Source of the DNA: F23-B02 sp963610045
GTDB taxonomy: Bacteria; Bacillota; Clostridia; Oscillospirales; Oscillospiraceae
Direction: 5' to 3'
Length of the DNA: 51,476 nt
Assembly (NCBI GenBank): GCA_963610045.1
Contig: CAVDMS010000004.1
Location: forward strand, 1 to 51,476
Both the position numbers and the translations under genes were made by a program. The notes beneath the pieces were generated by a model that saw nothing but the letters and a program-made list of their open reading frames with translations, ran no database searches and was not told the origin of the DNA. How positions within the stretch are numbered: the stretch's first letter is position 1; each line of letters begins with the position of its first letter. Positions 1 through 7,472 of the stretch are shown here, piece after piece.

Positions 1-1
1 G

Positions 2-139
2 GACAGGGGCGATATCGAGGTGTTGCAGAAGTTCTTCGGCTACACCGTGTCGAACATCAAGGGCAAGCCCACGAACTCCGAGTTCATCGCCATGATCGCC
101 GACTGCCTGAGTCTGAGGCAGAAACAGGGCGTGCGGTGA
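2..139 (+). CDS. C-terminal 45 residues of an unrecognised protein, cut by the window edge
   Basis: An open frame enters from the left edge and stops at a TGA at 137-139. The visible tail includes the stretch FFGYTVSNIKGKPTNSEFIA and ends in a basic KQGVR. I do not recognise the family; the short helical, charged tail could belong to a DNA-binding or recombinase-type protein, but nothing here proves it. It is followed by a Rho-independent terminator at 260-307, which supports a real gene end. The 205 bases between this stop and the XRE gene hold only that terminator. Confidence 0.45.
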   Translation, partial: DRGDIEVLQKFFGYTVSNIKGKPTNSEFIAMIADCLSLRQKQGVR

Positions 140-259
140 GGGAAAAGCGAGGTATCAAGGTGTGCGGCTTTGCATGAAACCAAGCTAAACCCATAAACCC
201 CGCAAAAGTACGAATTATTTTCGCCGACGAAGCCTATAAATCGTTCTGCACATAGCAAT

Positions 260-307
260 AAACTCTCTTGATTTATCGGGTAATACCGACAGTCAGGAGA
301 GTTTTTT
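260..307 (+). terminator. Branched terminator hairpin after the partial gene
   Basis: The outer arms AACTCTCTTGA and TCAGGAGAGTT pair with one G-T wobble, an inner arm TCGG/CCGA sits inside, and a run of six T follows on the plus strand. It lies between the plus-strand partial gene and the minus-strand XRE gene and may serve both. Confidence 0.65.
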
Positions 308-344
308 GTCGTATCATTATTCTGTTCTGCTGGACTGCGTAATA

Positions 345-599
345 TTAGCCCAGCTCCCAGTCGCTGAGGAGGCTGTCGACTGTGACACCGAGTGCGTCGG
401 CTATGGCTTTGAGCTCAATGTCCGTTGCGACACGCTGCTGGCCTTCGAGCTTGGACAGGCTGCTCGGATTCATGTCGACGCCACGCAATTGCAGCATCTC
501 GACCAGGGTGCGCTGCTTCATGCGCCGCTCCTTGCGAAGCTGCTCAATTTTAGCGCCACATATGTTTTTCGTGCCGTATGGCTGCTTTCGAGGCTTCAT
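345..599 (-). CDS. XRE-family helix-turn-helix transcriptional regulator (84 aa)
   Basis: A small Cro/CI-type DNA-binding protein. Residues about 15-75 form the XRE helix-turn-helix: KIEQLRKERRMKQRTL, then NPSSLSKLEGQQR as recognition helix and DIELKAIADALGVTVDSLL as the final helices. There is no effector domain, as is usual for stand-alone XRE repressors. The ATG at 599 has a GGATGTGA ribosome site. It is divergent from the membrane/zinc-ribbon operon at 714; the 114-base gap holds repeated AT-rich boxes and a sigma-A promoter, so it probably represses that operon and itself. The target is inferred from position only. Confidence 0.85.
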   Translation of the reverse strand: MKPRKQPYGTKNICGAKIEQLRKERRMKQRTLVEMLQLRGVDMNPSSLSKLEGQQRVATDIELKAIADALGVTVDSLLSDWELG

Positions 600-628
600 G
601 TTCTCACATCCATTTTAATTCTTTTTAG

Positions 629-680
629 GAATTATAATGGCTGAAACTCTTGAAATAATTCCGAATTAGAATTATAATGA
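629..680. repeat. Two GAATTATAATG direct repeats, 40 bp apart, in the XRE divergent promoter
   Basis: GAATTATAATG occurs at 629-639 and again at 669-679, exactly 40 bp (about four helical turns) apart. An inverted copy of the half, ATAATTCC, lies at about 656-663. The second copy overlaps the -10 box of the plus-strand promoter. These are plausible operator sites for the XRE protein encoded next door. Confidence 0.5.
650..678 (+). promoter_or_regulatory. Sigma-A promoter for the 714-1862 operon
   Basis: -35 TTGAAA at 650-655, 17-bp spacer, -10 TATAAT at 673-678. The predicted start is near 685, about 29 bases before the TTG start codon of the first gene. Confidence 0.7.
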
Positions 681-713
681 GAATAACTTGCACACAAAGG
701 AGAGATAGAGACC

Positions 714-1067
714 TTGAAAACGACTAAACTTATCCTCGGCATCCTCAGCGGAGTACTCTTTATAATTATCGCACTTCAGTCATGCGCCGTGACCGTCGGC
801 GACGCACTTGCCGATAACGGCGGGAGCGGAGGCATCAGCGGTATGATGCTTGCTTTCTGCCTGCTCATCGGCGGCGTTGTGGGCGCAGCGGCGAGAAACA
901 GCAAGGCAGGCTCGATAGTGGCGGCGGTGTTTTACCTCTTGGGGGCGTTCTTTGGCCTGATCTCGGGCGGCTTTGGCGACCTCGCCATATGGACGGTCGT
1001 CAGCGCAGCCTTCGGCGTGTTCTTCATTGTCGGTGCGATCGTCATGAAAAAGCCGAAAGGAGATTGA
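714..1067 (+). CDS. Small integral membrane protein of unknown function (117 aa)
   Basis: Not assigned to a named family. It starts with TTG at 714 behind a clear AAAGGAGAGAT ribosome site. Hydrophobic segments lie at about residues 5-25, 43-60, 66-86 and 90-110, giving roughly four membrane passes, with a glycine-rich loop near residue 36. The motif LQSC near residue 23 resembles a lipobox, but the following hydrophobic helices make a polytopic protein more likely. It ends three bases before the zinc-ribbon gene, so the two are co-transcribed and probably act together in the membrane. Similar small membrane proteins occur next to zinc-ribbon proteins in other Firmicutes. Confidence 0.7.
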   Translation: MKTTKLILGILSGVLFIIIALQSCAVTVGDALADNGGSGGISGMMLAFCLLIGGVVGAAARNSKAGSIVAAVFYLLGAFFGLISGGFGDLAIWTVVSAAFGVFFIVGAIVMKKPKGD

Positions 1068-1070
1068 GCC

Positions 1071-1862
1071 GTGGACGAGAACATGAGTTCAAACGCAGTC
1101 TGCCCGAAATGCGGCGAGCCGCTGAGCGAGGGGCAGCGCTTTTGTCCCAAGTGCGGGACGAAATACCTTGAGCCGAGCAGCAAGGCCGCAAAGCTCAAGA
1201 AGCTCGGCAAAAAGGTGCTCATCGGCCTGCTTATCGCACTGGGGCTTTTTATTGCGCTCATCGTGGTCATTTTGTGCATGCCCGACACGCACGAGCACGA
1301 TTGGGTCGCTGCGACCTGCACCGAGCCCAAGACCTGCGCCGATTGCGGCGAGACCGAGGGCGAAGCCTTGGGGCACACACCCGGCGAATGGGAGCTTGAC
1401 GAGCCGAACTACACCACCGCCACCGTGTGGCTGCGGCAGAAATGTACGGTTTGCGGCACACAGCTCGATTCCGAGCTCAAGAAGCTGAGCACCCTTTGCG
1501 AGGGCGGCGAGCTCCTGCTCACGCCCGATGAGTTCACGCAGCGCTACGGTGATGCACTCAATTATTGCTTTTCCGAGTACGGCACAAAGCTCGTGGCCGC
1601 CGACAGTGACAGCATCGGGTGCTGCATAGTGAAAAACGGAAGCACACTCGTCGGCACTGTGCTGTTCTTTAAAACGGGCGACAGCTTCATTGCGGACAAA
1701 GACGCTCACGGTATTGTAAAGCTCACGGTCGGCTTTAAGTCGACCGACAAGACCGAGATAGTCAAGACCATCGTCCCGCTCGTCATGACCGTCGACCCGT
1801 CGCTTGAGTTTGAAGAAGCAAAGAGCGTTGCAGTGAAATTTTTCGATGACCCGTACACATAG
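1071..1862 (+). CDS. Zinc-ribbon membrane-anchored protein (263 aa), 3' end abutting an IS
   Basis: It starts with GTG at 1071, with the ribosome site AAAGGAGAT inside the end of the previous gene. Residues about 7-28 form a zinc ribbon with CPKCGEP and CPKCGTK, followed by a basic linker, one transmembrane helix near 44-68 and a presumably extracytoplasmic region. That region opens with a Cys/His-rich block (HEHDW, TCTEPKTCADCGETEG, LGHTPGEW) of the type seen repeated in clostridial surface proteins. The C-terminal 130 residues are not recognised. The stop TAG at 1860-1862 shares its last base with the left inverted repeat of the IS30 element, so the original C-terminus may have been altered or only just spared. 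Confidence 0.75.
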   Translation: MDENMSSNAVCPKCGEPLSEGQRFCPKCGTKYLEPSSKAAKLKKLGKKVLIGLLIALGLFIALIVVILCMPDTHEHDWVAATCTEPKTCADCGETEGEALGHTPGEWELDEPNYTTATVWLRQKCTVCGTQLDSELKKLSTLCEGGELLLTPDEFTQRYGDALNYCFSEYGTKLVAADSDSIGCCIVKNGSTLVGTVLFFKTGDSFIADKDAHGIVKLTVGFKSTDKTEIVKTIVPLVMTVDPSLEFEEAKSVAVKFFDDPYT

Positions 1863-1885
1863 TGAATTGTCAAACTAAGTGCAAC
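1862..1885 (+). repeat. Left terminal inverted repeat of the IS30 element
   Basis: It begins GTGAATT and ends AGTGCAAC with a nine-base variable middle. Outer and inner blocks match the right repeat exactly and at the same spacing. Confidence 0.8.
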
Positions 1886-2840
1886 ACAAGGAGAGTTCAA
1901 AGTCCCACAACTCCTGTGCAGAACGGAAATTAAGAACTTTACGAGGCCTGGCGTTAATAAGCGCCAGGTTTCGTTTTAGTGTGGCCGGAGAAACACGAGA
2001 CAGATTTCTGCCCTTTGGATAAAACTCACGCAGTAAGCCGTTTGAGTTTTCGTTCGTGCCCTTCTGCCATGCGCAATACGGATCTGCAAAGTACACATCG
2101 CAGTTCAGCCGCTTCTCAATGTTCCGCCAATTTGCAAACTCCGTCCCTCTGTCGCAGGTGATCGTCTTGACCAACTGCGGAGGAAACTGCGAGAGCACAG
2201 AAACAATGGCGTTCTCCATGGTTTCGGCTTTTCGGTCGGGCATTTTCACTGCAATATAAAATCTTGTTTTGCGCTCTGCCAAGGTCGCAAAACAGGCTTT
2301 GCTTTTTCCCTGACCACTCACGACAGTATCTGCTTCCCAGTGTCCGGCTTCTTTGCGGCTATATACGGCTTTGTCACGCTTGCGTATCGACTTGCCTTTG
2401 TTGTACTTGCCCCGTGTTTCTTTTACACCATGGCTTTTCCCTTTGCGCCGCAATACTTTCAGGTTTCCGTTCACGAGGTATTTTTCGTATATCCATCGGT
2501 ATATTGTGCGCCAGCTCGGCATCTTTAAGTCGCACGGCGTACAGGCAATTTGCTCCGGTGACCATGTGGCTTTAAGTTTCTCGTTTATGTACTCTATTAC
2601 TTCCTGCGACCAAAACATCCCTCGATGGCAGTACGAGCGCCGCAGCAAATACTTCTTTTGAGCTGTGTGAGGATAATATGTCGGTATGTCGTACATATGT
2701 GTGCAGTTGCGGCGTATCTCTCGGGAGACGGTGCTCGGGCTGCGGCCGATCAATTGAGCAATTTTCCGGTAACTTAGCCCATCAACATAATATTTTCGTA
2801 TACAAGTGCGTTCTTCTATGCTAAGATGTTTGTAGTTCAT
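1875..2840 (-). CDS. IS30-family DDE transposase (321 aa)
   Basis: The N-terminus, YKHLSIEERTCIRKYY then SYRKIAQLIGRSPSTVSREI, is the IS30 helix-turn-helix. The catalytic core has HWEADTVV (first Asp near residue 170), TITCDRGTEF (second Asp) and KGTNENSNGLLREFYPKG (Glu), which is the IS30 DDE signature. The length of 321 residues is normal for a full IS30 transposase and there is no frameshift. The start has a strong AAAGGAGAATCGT site. It lies on the opposite strand to the gene it abuts. The element is probably active or recently active. Confidence 0.95.
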   Translation of the reverse strand: MNYKHLSIEERTCIRKYYVDGLSYRKIAQLIGRSPSTVSREIRRNCTHMYDIPTYYPHTAQKKYLLRRSYCHRGMFWSQEVIEYINEKLKATWSPEQIACTPCDLKMPSWRTIYRWIYEKYLVNGNLKVLRRKGKSHGVKETRGKYNKGKSIRKRDKAVYSRKEAGHWEADTVVSGQGKSKACFATLAERKTRFYIAVKMPDRKAETMENAIVSVLSQFPPQLVKTITCDRGTEFANWRNIEKRLNCDVYFADPYCAWQKGTNENSNGLLREFYPKGRNLSRVSPATLKRNLALINARPRKVLNFRSAQELWDFELSLCCT

Positions 2841-2921
2841 ACGATTCTCCTTTTGGTTTTTTGTTTTGTCGTAATTACATTCTACCAGAGTTTCGTATGA
2901 ACTTCTTTATCCTTTTTCCCC

Positions 2922-2945
2922 GTTGCACTTGATAGTATAATTCAC
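2922..2945 (-). repeat. Right terminal inverted repeat of the IS30 element
   Basis: Read on the minus strand it begins GTGAATT and ends AGTGCAAC, mirroring the left repeat with a nine-base variable middle. Confidence 0.8.
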
Positions 2946-2955
2946 CGTAATAAAT

Positions 2956-2987
2956 AAAGCCCCAAAGGCTTGTGCCTTTAGGGCTTT
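2956..2987 (-). terminator. Terminator hairpin at the tRNA 3' end
   Basis: A 14-pair stem with one mismatch, AAAGCCC-AAAGGC / GCCTTT-GGGCTTT, has a four-base loop TTGT. On the minus strand the stem is followed by TTTATTTATTA, so it fits termination of the tRNA. It may also have served the zinc-ribbon gene before the IS arrived. Confidence 0.65.
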
Positions 2988-3063
2988 GGTACGCCCGACG
3001 GGATTCGAACCCACGACCTTCAGAGTCGGAGTCTGACACTCTATCCAGCTGAGCTACGGGCGC
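2987..3063 (-). tRNA. tRNA-Arg, anticodon CCG
   Basis: A 77-base cloverleaf on the minus strand: acceptor GCGCCCG pairs with CGGGCGT (G-U at the end), D-arm GCTC/GAGT, anticodon arm TCAGA/TCTGA with loop CTCCGAC, T-arm GTGGG/CCCGT with TTCGAAT. Loop position 34-36 is CCG, which reads the Arg codon CGG. The terminal CCA is encoded. It has its own promoter and a terminator, so it is a single-gene unit. Confidence 0.93.
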
Positions 3064-3082
3064 ATATAAGTTTTGCCCGTAT

Positions 3083-3111
3083 ATTATAGCAAAGGCTCGG
3101 CGTAAAGTAAA
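3083..3111 (-). promoter_or_regulatory. Sigma-A promoter for tRNA-Arg
   Basis: On the minus strand, -35 TTTACT (3106-3111), 17-bp spacer, -10 TATAAT (3083-3088). The predicted start is about 13 bases upstream of the mature tRNA. Confidence 0.75.
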
Positions 3112-3116
3112 GCAAT

Positions 3117-4088
3117 TTATTTCGACAGAACAGAGTGTTTCTCACTTATTCTCTTTTCGCTTGCCTTCGCTGAAAAGGTCTGAGCTGCAATATCCATAAA
3201 TGCCTCCGTAACGCTCCACACCCGTTCGCTGTTTCTGTAACCGAAGCGTATATCATACTTTCCCACGTCGCCCAAGGAGAACCTGTAAAGTGAGCAGAAC
3301 ACGTCGTTCGGCAGCGAGGTTTCGGCAAGAACAACGGGGCAAAAGCAAAGTCCGACCCCTTTTACGCAAAGCGTTAGCAGAGTTTCCACGTTCTCCGCCC
3401 GCACCGGGATCGGCGGCATGGCAGGAAGCGTCGCTAAAACGTCCGCTGCGATATGTCCCGCAATATCCTTTGGCGTTCCCAAAACAAAAGGGCATCTCCA
3501 CAGCTCCGCAAGCTCTCCTTTAAGAAGTCTTTCGACAACGCCGCTCTTATCGCTTTCGAAGCAGCGCTCAAGCAGTCCGTCGGATGCAAACAGCATGACC
3601 TCCTCCCTGTAAAAATCCCGCACCGCAATGCTCTTTTCAGTCTCGGCAAAGCCCGCAAGGGCAATGTCTATATCGCCCTCCGAAATGCTCCGGCGCAGTC
3701 CCTCGTTCGTGCCCTCCTTTATCACTATGCTTATCCCCGGATAGCGCTGACCGAAGGCGGCAATAATATCCGGCAAAACGGCTTTGCCTCTTGTGGATGC
3801 GATACCGATTCGCAAAACTCCGCTCCGATCTCCGGCAATGTCGCAAAGCTCCTGCCTTGCCGTTTCGACCCTTGACAGAATATCCTTCGCCTGCTTTAAA
3901 AACACCGTTCCCGCATAGGTAAGCTCAAGCGGGATATGCCTCACGAAAAGCTCGCAGCCAAGCTCACGCTCCAAGGCGGCAATGCTGCTGCTCAGAGACT
4001 GCTGCGTTATAAAAAGCTTCCCCGCAGCCTTTGTAAAGCTGCGCTCACGAGCCGCCGTCACGAAATATTCAAGCTGTGCAAGCGTCAT
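3117..4088 (-). CDS. LysR-family transcriptional regulator (323 aa)
   Basis: The N-terminal winged helix-turn-helix is classical: MTLAQLEYFVTAARERSFTK, then AAGKLFITQQSLSSSIAALE. Residues about 90-300 form the periplasmic-binding-protein-like effector domain, starting GVLRIGIASTRGKAVLP. The ATG at 4088 is chosen over a much longer in-frame extension because it has GGAGGT six bases upstream and matches LysR starts. The C-terminal about 25 residues are basic and polar. It is divergent from the NhaC-type antiporter gene, and a LysR-type palindrome lies between them, so it is probably the regulator of the antiporter. The inducer is unknown. Confidence 0.93.
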   Translation of the reverse strand: MTLAQLEYFVTAARERSFTKAAGKLFITQQSLSSSIAALERELGCELFVRHIPLELTYAGTVFLKQAKDILSRVETARQELCDIAGDRSGVLRIGIASTRGKAVLPDIIAAFGQRYPGISIVIKEGTNEGLRRSISEGDIDIALAGFAETEKSIAVRDFYREEVMLFASDGLLERCFESDKSGVVERLLKGELAELWRCPFVLGTPKDIAGHIAADVLATLPAMPPIPVRAENVETLLTLCVKGVGLCFCPVVLAETSLPNDVFCSLYRFSLGDVGKYDIRFGYRNSERVWSVTEAFMDIAAQTFSAKASEKRISEKHSVLSK

Positions 4089-4114
4089 AGCGTTACCTCC
4101 ATTACAGTTAATGT

Positions 4115-4129
4115 TTGTATTATATACAA
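4115..4129. promoter_or_regulatory. LysR-type operator, perfect palindrome
   Basis: TTGTATTATATACAA is a perfect 15-base inverted repeat containing the T-N11-A LysR motif. It overlaps the -10 box of the lysR promoter, the usual place for autorepression, and lies upstream of the antiporter promoter, the usual place for activation. Confidence 0.7.
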
Positions 4130-4147
4130 TAAGTAACAGTTTGTAAA
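4119..4147 (-). promoter_or_regulatory. Sigma-A promoter for the LysR gene
   Basis: Minus strand: -35 TTTACA (4142-4147), 17 bp, -10 TATAAT (4119-4124). Confidence 0.7.
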
Positions 4148-4169
4148 TGTTAAAGAAATCTGATATGCT
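4141..4169 (+). promoter_or_regulatory. Probable promoter for the antiporter gene
   Basis: -35 TTGTAA (4141-4146), 17 bp, weaker -10 TATGCT (4164-4169). A weak -10 is consistent with a promoter needing LysR activation. Confidence 0.5.
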
Positions 4170-4203
4170 ATCGAAAGCGTTATTTTCGGAGAGGAGGTGC
4201 GTC

Positions 4204-5523
4204 ATGGAGCTTCTGACGATTTCGGTATTTTGCATTTCGCTGCTTGTCTGTATTCTGCTCAATGTTTCTATTTTGTACGCCATGCTTGTAGGCTTGTTTT
4301 TGTTTGCAGTGTACGGTATTAAAAAAGGATACTCGCTTTGCAAGGTACTCGGCTTCGCGGCGACAGGCGTTAAAACCGCAAAAAACATTCTGATAACCTT
4401 CTTCCTCATCGGAATGCTGACCGCTTTGTGGCGCGCATCGGGAACGATCGCAGTCATCGTCTGCTACGCTGCAAAAGCCGTACAGCCCTCGGTTTTTATT
4501 CTCATGGTCTTTCTGCTCAATTGCCTTGTCTCCGTTCTCACCGGAACTTCGTTCGGCACCGCAGCCACGATGGGCGTTATTTGCAGCTCCATGGGCGCTT
4601 CTTTGGGTGTATCACCGATATTGCTTGGCGGTGCTGTGCTTTCGGGAGTTTACTTCGGCGACCGCTGCTCTCCCGTTTCCACAAGCGCACTTTTGACGGC
4701 GGCGCTTACCGAGACAGACATATTCTCAAACATAAAAGCAATGCTGCGCTCTGCGCTTATTCCCTTTCTGTTGAGCTGTGCCGTTTATGGGATCGCAGGT
4801 TTTCTTTTTGTCGGAAGCGGCAGCGTTCCCGATCTTAATGCCGTGTTTTCACGCGAGCTTGTGCTCTCGCCTTATGCACTGCTGCCCGCAGTCGTTTTAC
4901 TGCTGTTGTCTTTGTTTAAGGTCGATGTAAAGATAAGCATGGCGGCAAGCATTCTCACCGCACTTCCACTGTGTCTTACCGTGCAGCACACGGCGCTTAA
5001 AGATCTTCCGGAAATTCTCCTGTACGGATTTGCGGCAGCGGACGAGGAGCTTGGAGCAATGCTCAACGGCGGCGGTATCATCTCGATGCTCAAGGTCGCC
5101 GCCATCGTATGCATATCCTCCGCCTATTCAGGCATTTTCCGCAGCACAGGGCTCCTCAGCGGCATTGAATCGGCGCTCAGAAAATTCTCGGAACACACCA
5201 CCCCCTTTGCCGCTGTTCTGCTTACCTCCGTTCTGACCGGCATGATCTCGTGCAATCAGACGCTCACCATCACGCTTACACAGCAGCTTTGCTCCGACAC
5301 CGAACCGGATCCTCCGCGCCTTGCCCTTTCGCTTGAGGACAGCGCCGTCGTTGTTGCCCCGCTCATTCCGTGGTCCATCGCCTGCGCCGTGCCATTGGCA
5401 TCGGTCGGTGCGCCGACGCTTTCCGTCGCATTTGCCTGTTTCCTGTATCTTCTTCCGCTGCGGCAGCTTGCACTGTCCCTCTATCGCAAGCGGCATATGA
5501 AAAAGCAGGGCCTGCCGTCGTAG
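4204..5523 (+). CDS. NhaC-family Na+/H+ antiporter-type transporter (439 aa)
   Basis: An integral membrane exchanger with about 11-12 hydrophobic segments. The family core is visible: GTSFGTAATMGVICSSMGAS followed by GAVLSGVYFGDRCSPVST, and in the second half LEDSAVVVAPLIPWSIAC. Members usually exchange Na+ (or organic substrates such as malate/lactate) for protons; the substrate here cannot be read. The ATG at 4204 is chosen over an upstream in-frame ATG because GAGGAGGTG precedes it at proper spacing. The divergent LysR gene and the palindrome between them suggest substrate- or ion-responsive control. A terminator overlaps the 3' end. Confidence 0.88.
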   Translation: MELLTISVFCISLLVCILLNVSILYAMLVGLFLFAVYGIKKGYSLCKVLGFAATGVKTAKNILITFFLIGMLTALWRASGTIAVIVCYAAKAVQPSVFILMVFLLNCLVSVLTGTSFGTAATMGVICSSMGASLGVSPILLGGAVLSGVYFGDRCSPVSTSALLTAALTETDIFSNIKAMLRSALIPFLLSCAVYGIAGFLFVGSGSVPDLNAVFSRELVLSPYALLPAVVLLLLSLFKVDVKISMAASILTALPLCLTVQHTALKDLPEILLYGFAAADEELGAMLNGGGIISMLKVAAIVCISSAYSGIFRSTGLLSGIESALRKFSEHTTPFAAVLLTSVLTGMISCNQTLTITLTQQLCSDTEPDPPRLALSLEDSAVVVAPLIPWSIACAVPLASVGAPTLSVAFACFLYLLPLRQLALSLYRKRHMKKQGLPS

Positions 5524-5537
5524 GTCCTGCTTTTTTA
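5500..5537. terminator. Bidirectional terminator between converging genes
   Basis: AAAAAGCAGGGCC pairs with GGTCCTGCTTTTTT across a short loop. It overlaps the last codons of the antiporter gene and lies just before the 3' end of the converging DUF4127 gene. Confidence 0.75.
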
Positions 5538-5542
5538 TATCT

Positions 5543-7303
5543 TTACTTATAGTATATTCCGAACACGCTTTTGTGCGGCTCGGTTGCTTTGCCGACCTCA
5601 ATGTCAAAGGCTACCTCAATGATCCTGTACCATGGAAGGCGGTAGTTTTCGATCGTGATTCCGCCCCAACCGGACTCGGTGTACGGCGCAAGCGAGCTTA
5701 TGAAATTGCAGCGCTGAAGCTTCTCCAAAACCTCCGGCACAAGCTCCTCCATAAGGCGGCTGAGCTCCGCATTTACCGTATCCGGAGATGTTTTCGTAGC
5801 CCACAGATTTTGCGGATCACCCGAAAGCTCAGTGCTTATATACTCACCGAGAACCATTCTTACGTTGTTGCGGTAGCAAATATCCTTCACCAGAACATCG
5901 GTAAGCGAACACATATACCCATACTCGGACAACTCGCTGCACTCTCCGTTTTTCAGGTAAGCGTAGCGGGAAACACCGTGGCTGAGCGCCGTTCCGGTGA
6001 CGATCGCCATGTCAAGCATTCCGGAGTATGCTATGAGCTTTCCGAACTCTGTATCGTTTACCAGAGACCTTCTGAATTCATTGCCGTACTCTCCGTATCC
6101 GCTGTCGGCGGCGTCCATCAGTATGACCGCATCACCGGCGGAAAAGCTGTCATTCAGGGCATTTATAAGCTCATCGCAGTATTCCTTCGCCTTTTCCTGA
6201 TCCTTTGGCTTTGTCAGAACATATATCTTGAGCTGTGCCGAATCGCTTTCAGTCAGCCCAAAGAAGCTCATATGCTCCGAAACTATCTCGTTTAAAGGCC
6301 GGTAGTCATACTCGCAGGCGTTTTGATCCTCGGTTCCTCCGAAGTATCGCAGCTCCGCCTCCGCACCCTGCCAGTCAATGTCACGAAGGTACATTGCCGC
6401 CACCGCCTTAAAGCCCAGATCGTCCACTCCGGAAAGGAGTGCATCGCCGTTGCGCAGAAGTGTGCGGATATACGCTATCTCGTTTACCTGAACACAGTTC
6501 GACTCGGATGAATCGTCAACTCCGCACAGCACGGAAAACACTCCGTTTCCGTTTTCTGAGAGAAGTCTGTACAATTCATCCGTCAAAAGCAGCTTGCGCT
6601 GCCTTGCCTCGGTACTGCGCCTAATTTTCTCCGCATCGGAAAGCGAGATCTCGCTTCCGTCGGGCGACAGTCCGTATGCAGCCACAATGGTTTCGGGGCT
6701 AAGCTCATCCTCGGAAATAAGCAGCCTCGGCTGAGCAAAGTATGTTCTCAGGCTGTGATAATCGTCAAGCGTCCAACCGTCGTAGCCCACGGTCGGGGCA
6801 AGTCTCATAACGGTGTCAAGCAGCCACACACGGTTATCCTCATCGGAAGCGAGAAGCTCAACCGTCATGTCAAGCAGCTCTCTGTCCGTCACCGTGCGCC
6901 CGTCGGAAAGCGTCACCGTTTCCTCGAGGGATGCCGAGCGCGAAGCGCAAAGCCCGCCCGAGAGAAGCTGATCGAGAGAAATAATATATCTGTCGCAGCC
7001 CCGGCCTTCGCATTGTACGAGCCACTCGTAAAGCGCCGCCCTGTCGCCCTTAACCTGACCCGGCTGTCCGTCAAGGCTTGATTTGAACAGCTCCTGCGAA
7101 GGCATCAGCAGCTCATAGTCGAGAGACTGCGCCAAATACAACACACGTTCGTAATTGTCGGGTCTGTCGTCAAGCGGGATGTAAGCAAGCTCAACCGCAT
7201 TTTCGGGAGCGGCGGGCGCTTTTTCGGGCTGTGTTCTGTTTATGCCGCAGCCGCTCAGAAGAAGTGCCGCCGCAAGCAGAAGTACGCATAGTCTTTTTTT
7301 CAT
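5543..7303 (-). CDS. DUF4127-family lipoprotein (586 aa)
   Basis: A secreted lipoprotein: positively charged start MKKRLC, hydrophobic stretch, then lipobox LLSGC with the Cys near residue 19. The mature part starts with the DUF4127 hallmark YIPLDDRPDNYERV and continues with the family's long alpha/beta region. The biochemical function of DUF4127 is not established. Its start lies only nine bases after the FeoB-associated gene with no terminator between, so it may be read from the feo promoter; whether it has an iron role is inference. The ribosome site is weak (GAGTGAT). Confidence 0.85.
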   Translation of the reverse strand: MKKRLCVLLLAAALLLSGCGINRTQPEKAPAAPENAVELAYIPLDDRPDNYERVLYLAQSLDYELLMPSQELFKSSLDGQPGQVKGDRAALYEWLVQCEGRGCDRYIISLDQLLSGGLCASRSASLEETVTLSDGRTVTDRELLDMTVELLASDEDNRVWLLDTVMRLAPTVGYDGWTLDDYHSLRTYFAQPRLLISEDELSPETIVAAYGLSPDGSEISLSDAEKIRRSTEARQRKLLLTDELYRLLSENGNGVFSVLCGVDDSSESNCVQVNEIAYIRTLLRNGDALLSGVDDLGFKAVAAMYLRDIDWQGAEAELRYFGGTEDQNACEYDYRPLNEIVSEHMSFFGLTESDSAQLKIYVLTKPKDQEKAKEYCDELINALNDSFSAGDAVILMDAADSGYGEYGNEFRRSLVNDTEFGKLIAYSGMLDMAIVTGTALSHGVSRYAYLKNGECSELSEYGYMCSLTDVLVKDICYRNNVRMVLGEYISTELSGDPQNLWATKTSPDTVNAELSRLMEELVPEVLEKLQRCNFISSLAPYTESGWGGITIENYRLPWYRIIEVAFDIEVGKATEPHKSVFGIYYK

Positions 7304-7312
7304 AGTATCACT

Positions 7313-7471
7313 CTACCGTTTATTGCATTTTTCGCAGCAGTCGCCGCATTTTCCTTTATTACCGCAGTGTGAGCAGTCGGAGCCGCCGCAGGAGCAGCTT
7401 CCGTCACGGCGCAGACTTCTCACGGCAAGAAACACCCACACCGCAAGCAGTATCACAATTACTAAGCCCAT
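7313..7471 (-). CDS. FeoB-associated Cys-rich membrane protein (52 aa)
   Basis: A tiny protein with one N-terminal transmembrane helix (MGLVIVILLAVWVFLAVRSL) and a tail with eight cysteines (CSCGGSDCSHC, KCGDCCEKC). This is the pattern of the FeoB-associated Cys-rich family found after feoB in Firmicutes, thought to assist ferrous iron uptake. The ATG at 7471 lies one base after the feoB stop, so it is translationally coupled; a longer in-frame start inside feoB is less likely because the usual proteins begin at the helix. Confidence 0.88.
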   Translation of the reverse strand: MGLVIVILLAVWVFLAVRSLRRDGSCSCGGSDCSHCGNKGKCGDCCEKCNKR

Positions 7472-7472
7472 A

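Larger units (their letters stand above)
1862..2945 (-). mobile_element. IS30-family insertion sequence, about 1084 bp, apparently intact
   Basis: One full-length IS30-type transposase is flanked by 24-bp imperfect inverted repeats (18 of 24 positions match). The element sits exactly at the stop codon of the upstream zinc-ribbon gene and separates it from the hairpin at 2956-2987. No unambiguous target duplication can be read: a TA at 1860-1861 and at 2948-2949 would fit a 2-bp duplication only if the right end extends two bases further than the repeat alignment. IS30-family duplications are usually 2-3 bp. Confidence 0.85.

Noticed and set aside
3117..4457. A longer (446-residue) version of the LysR protein
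   Set aside because: The extra N-terminus runs across the promoter, the LysR palindrome and into the antiporter gene; the ATG at 4088 has a proper ribosome site and the canonical LysR start.
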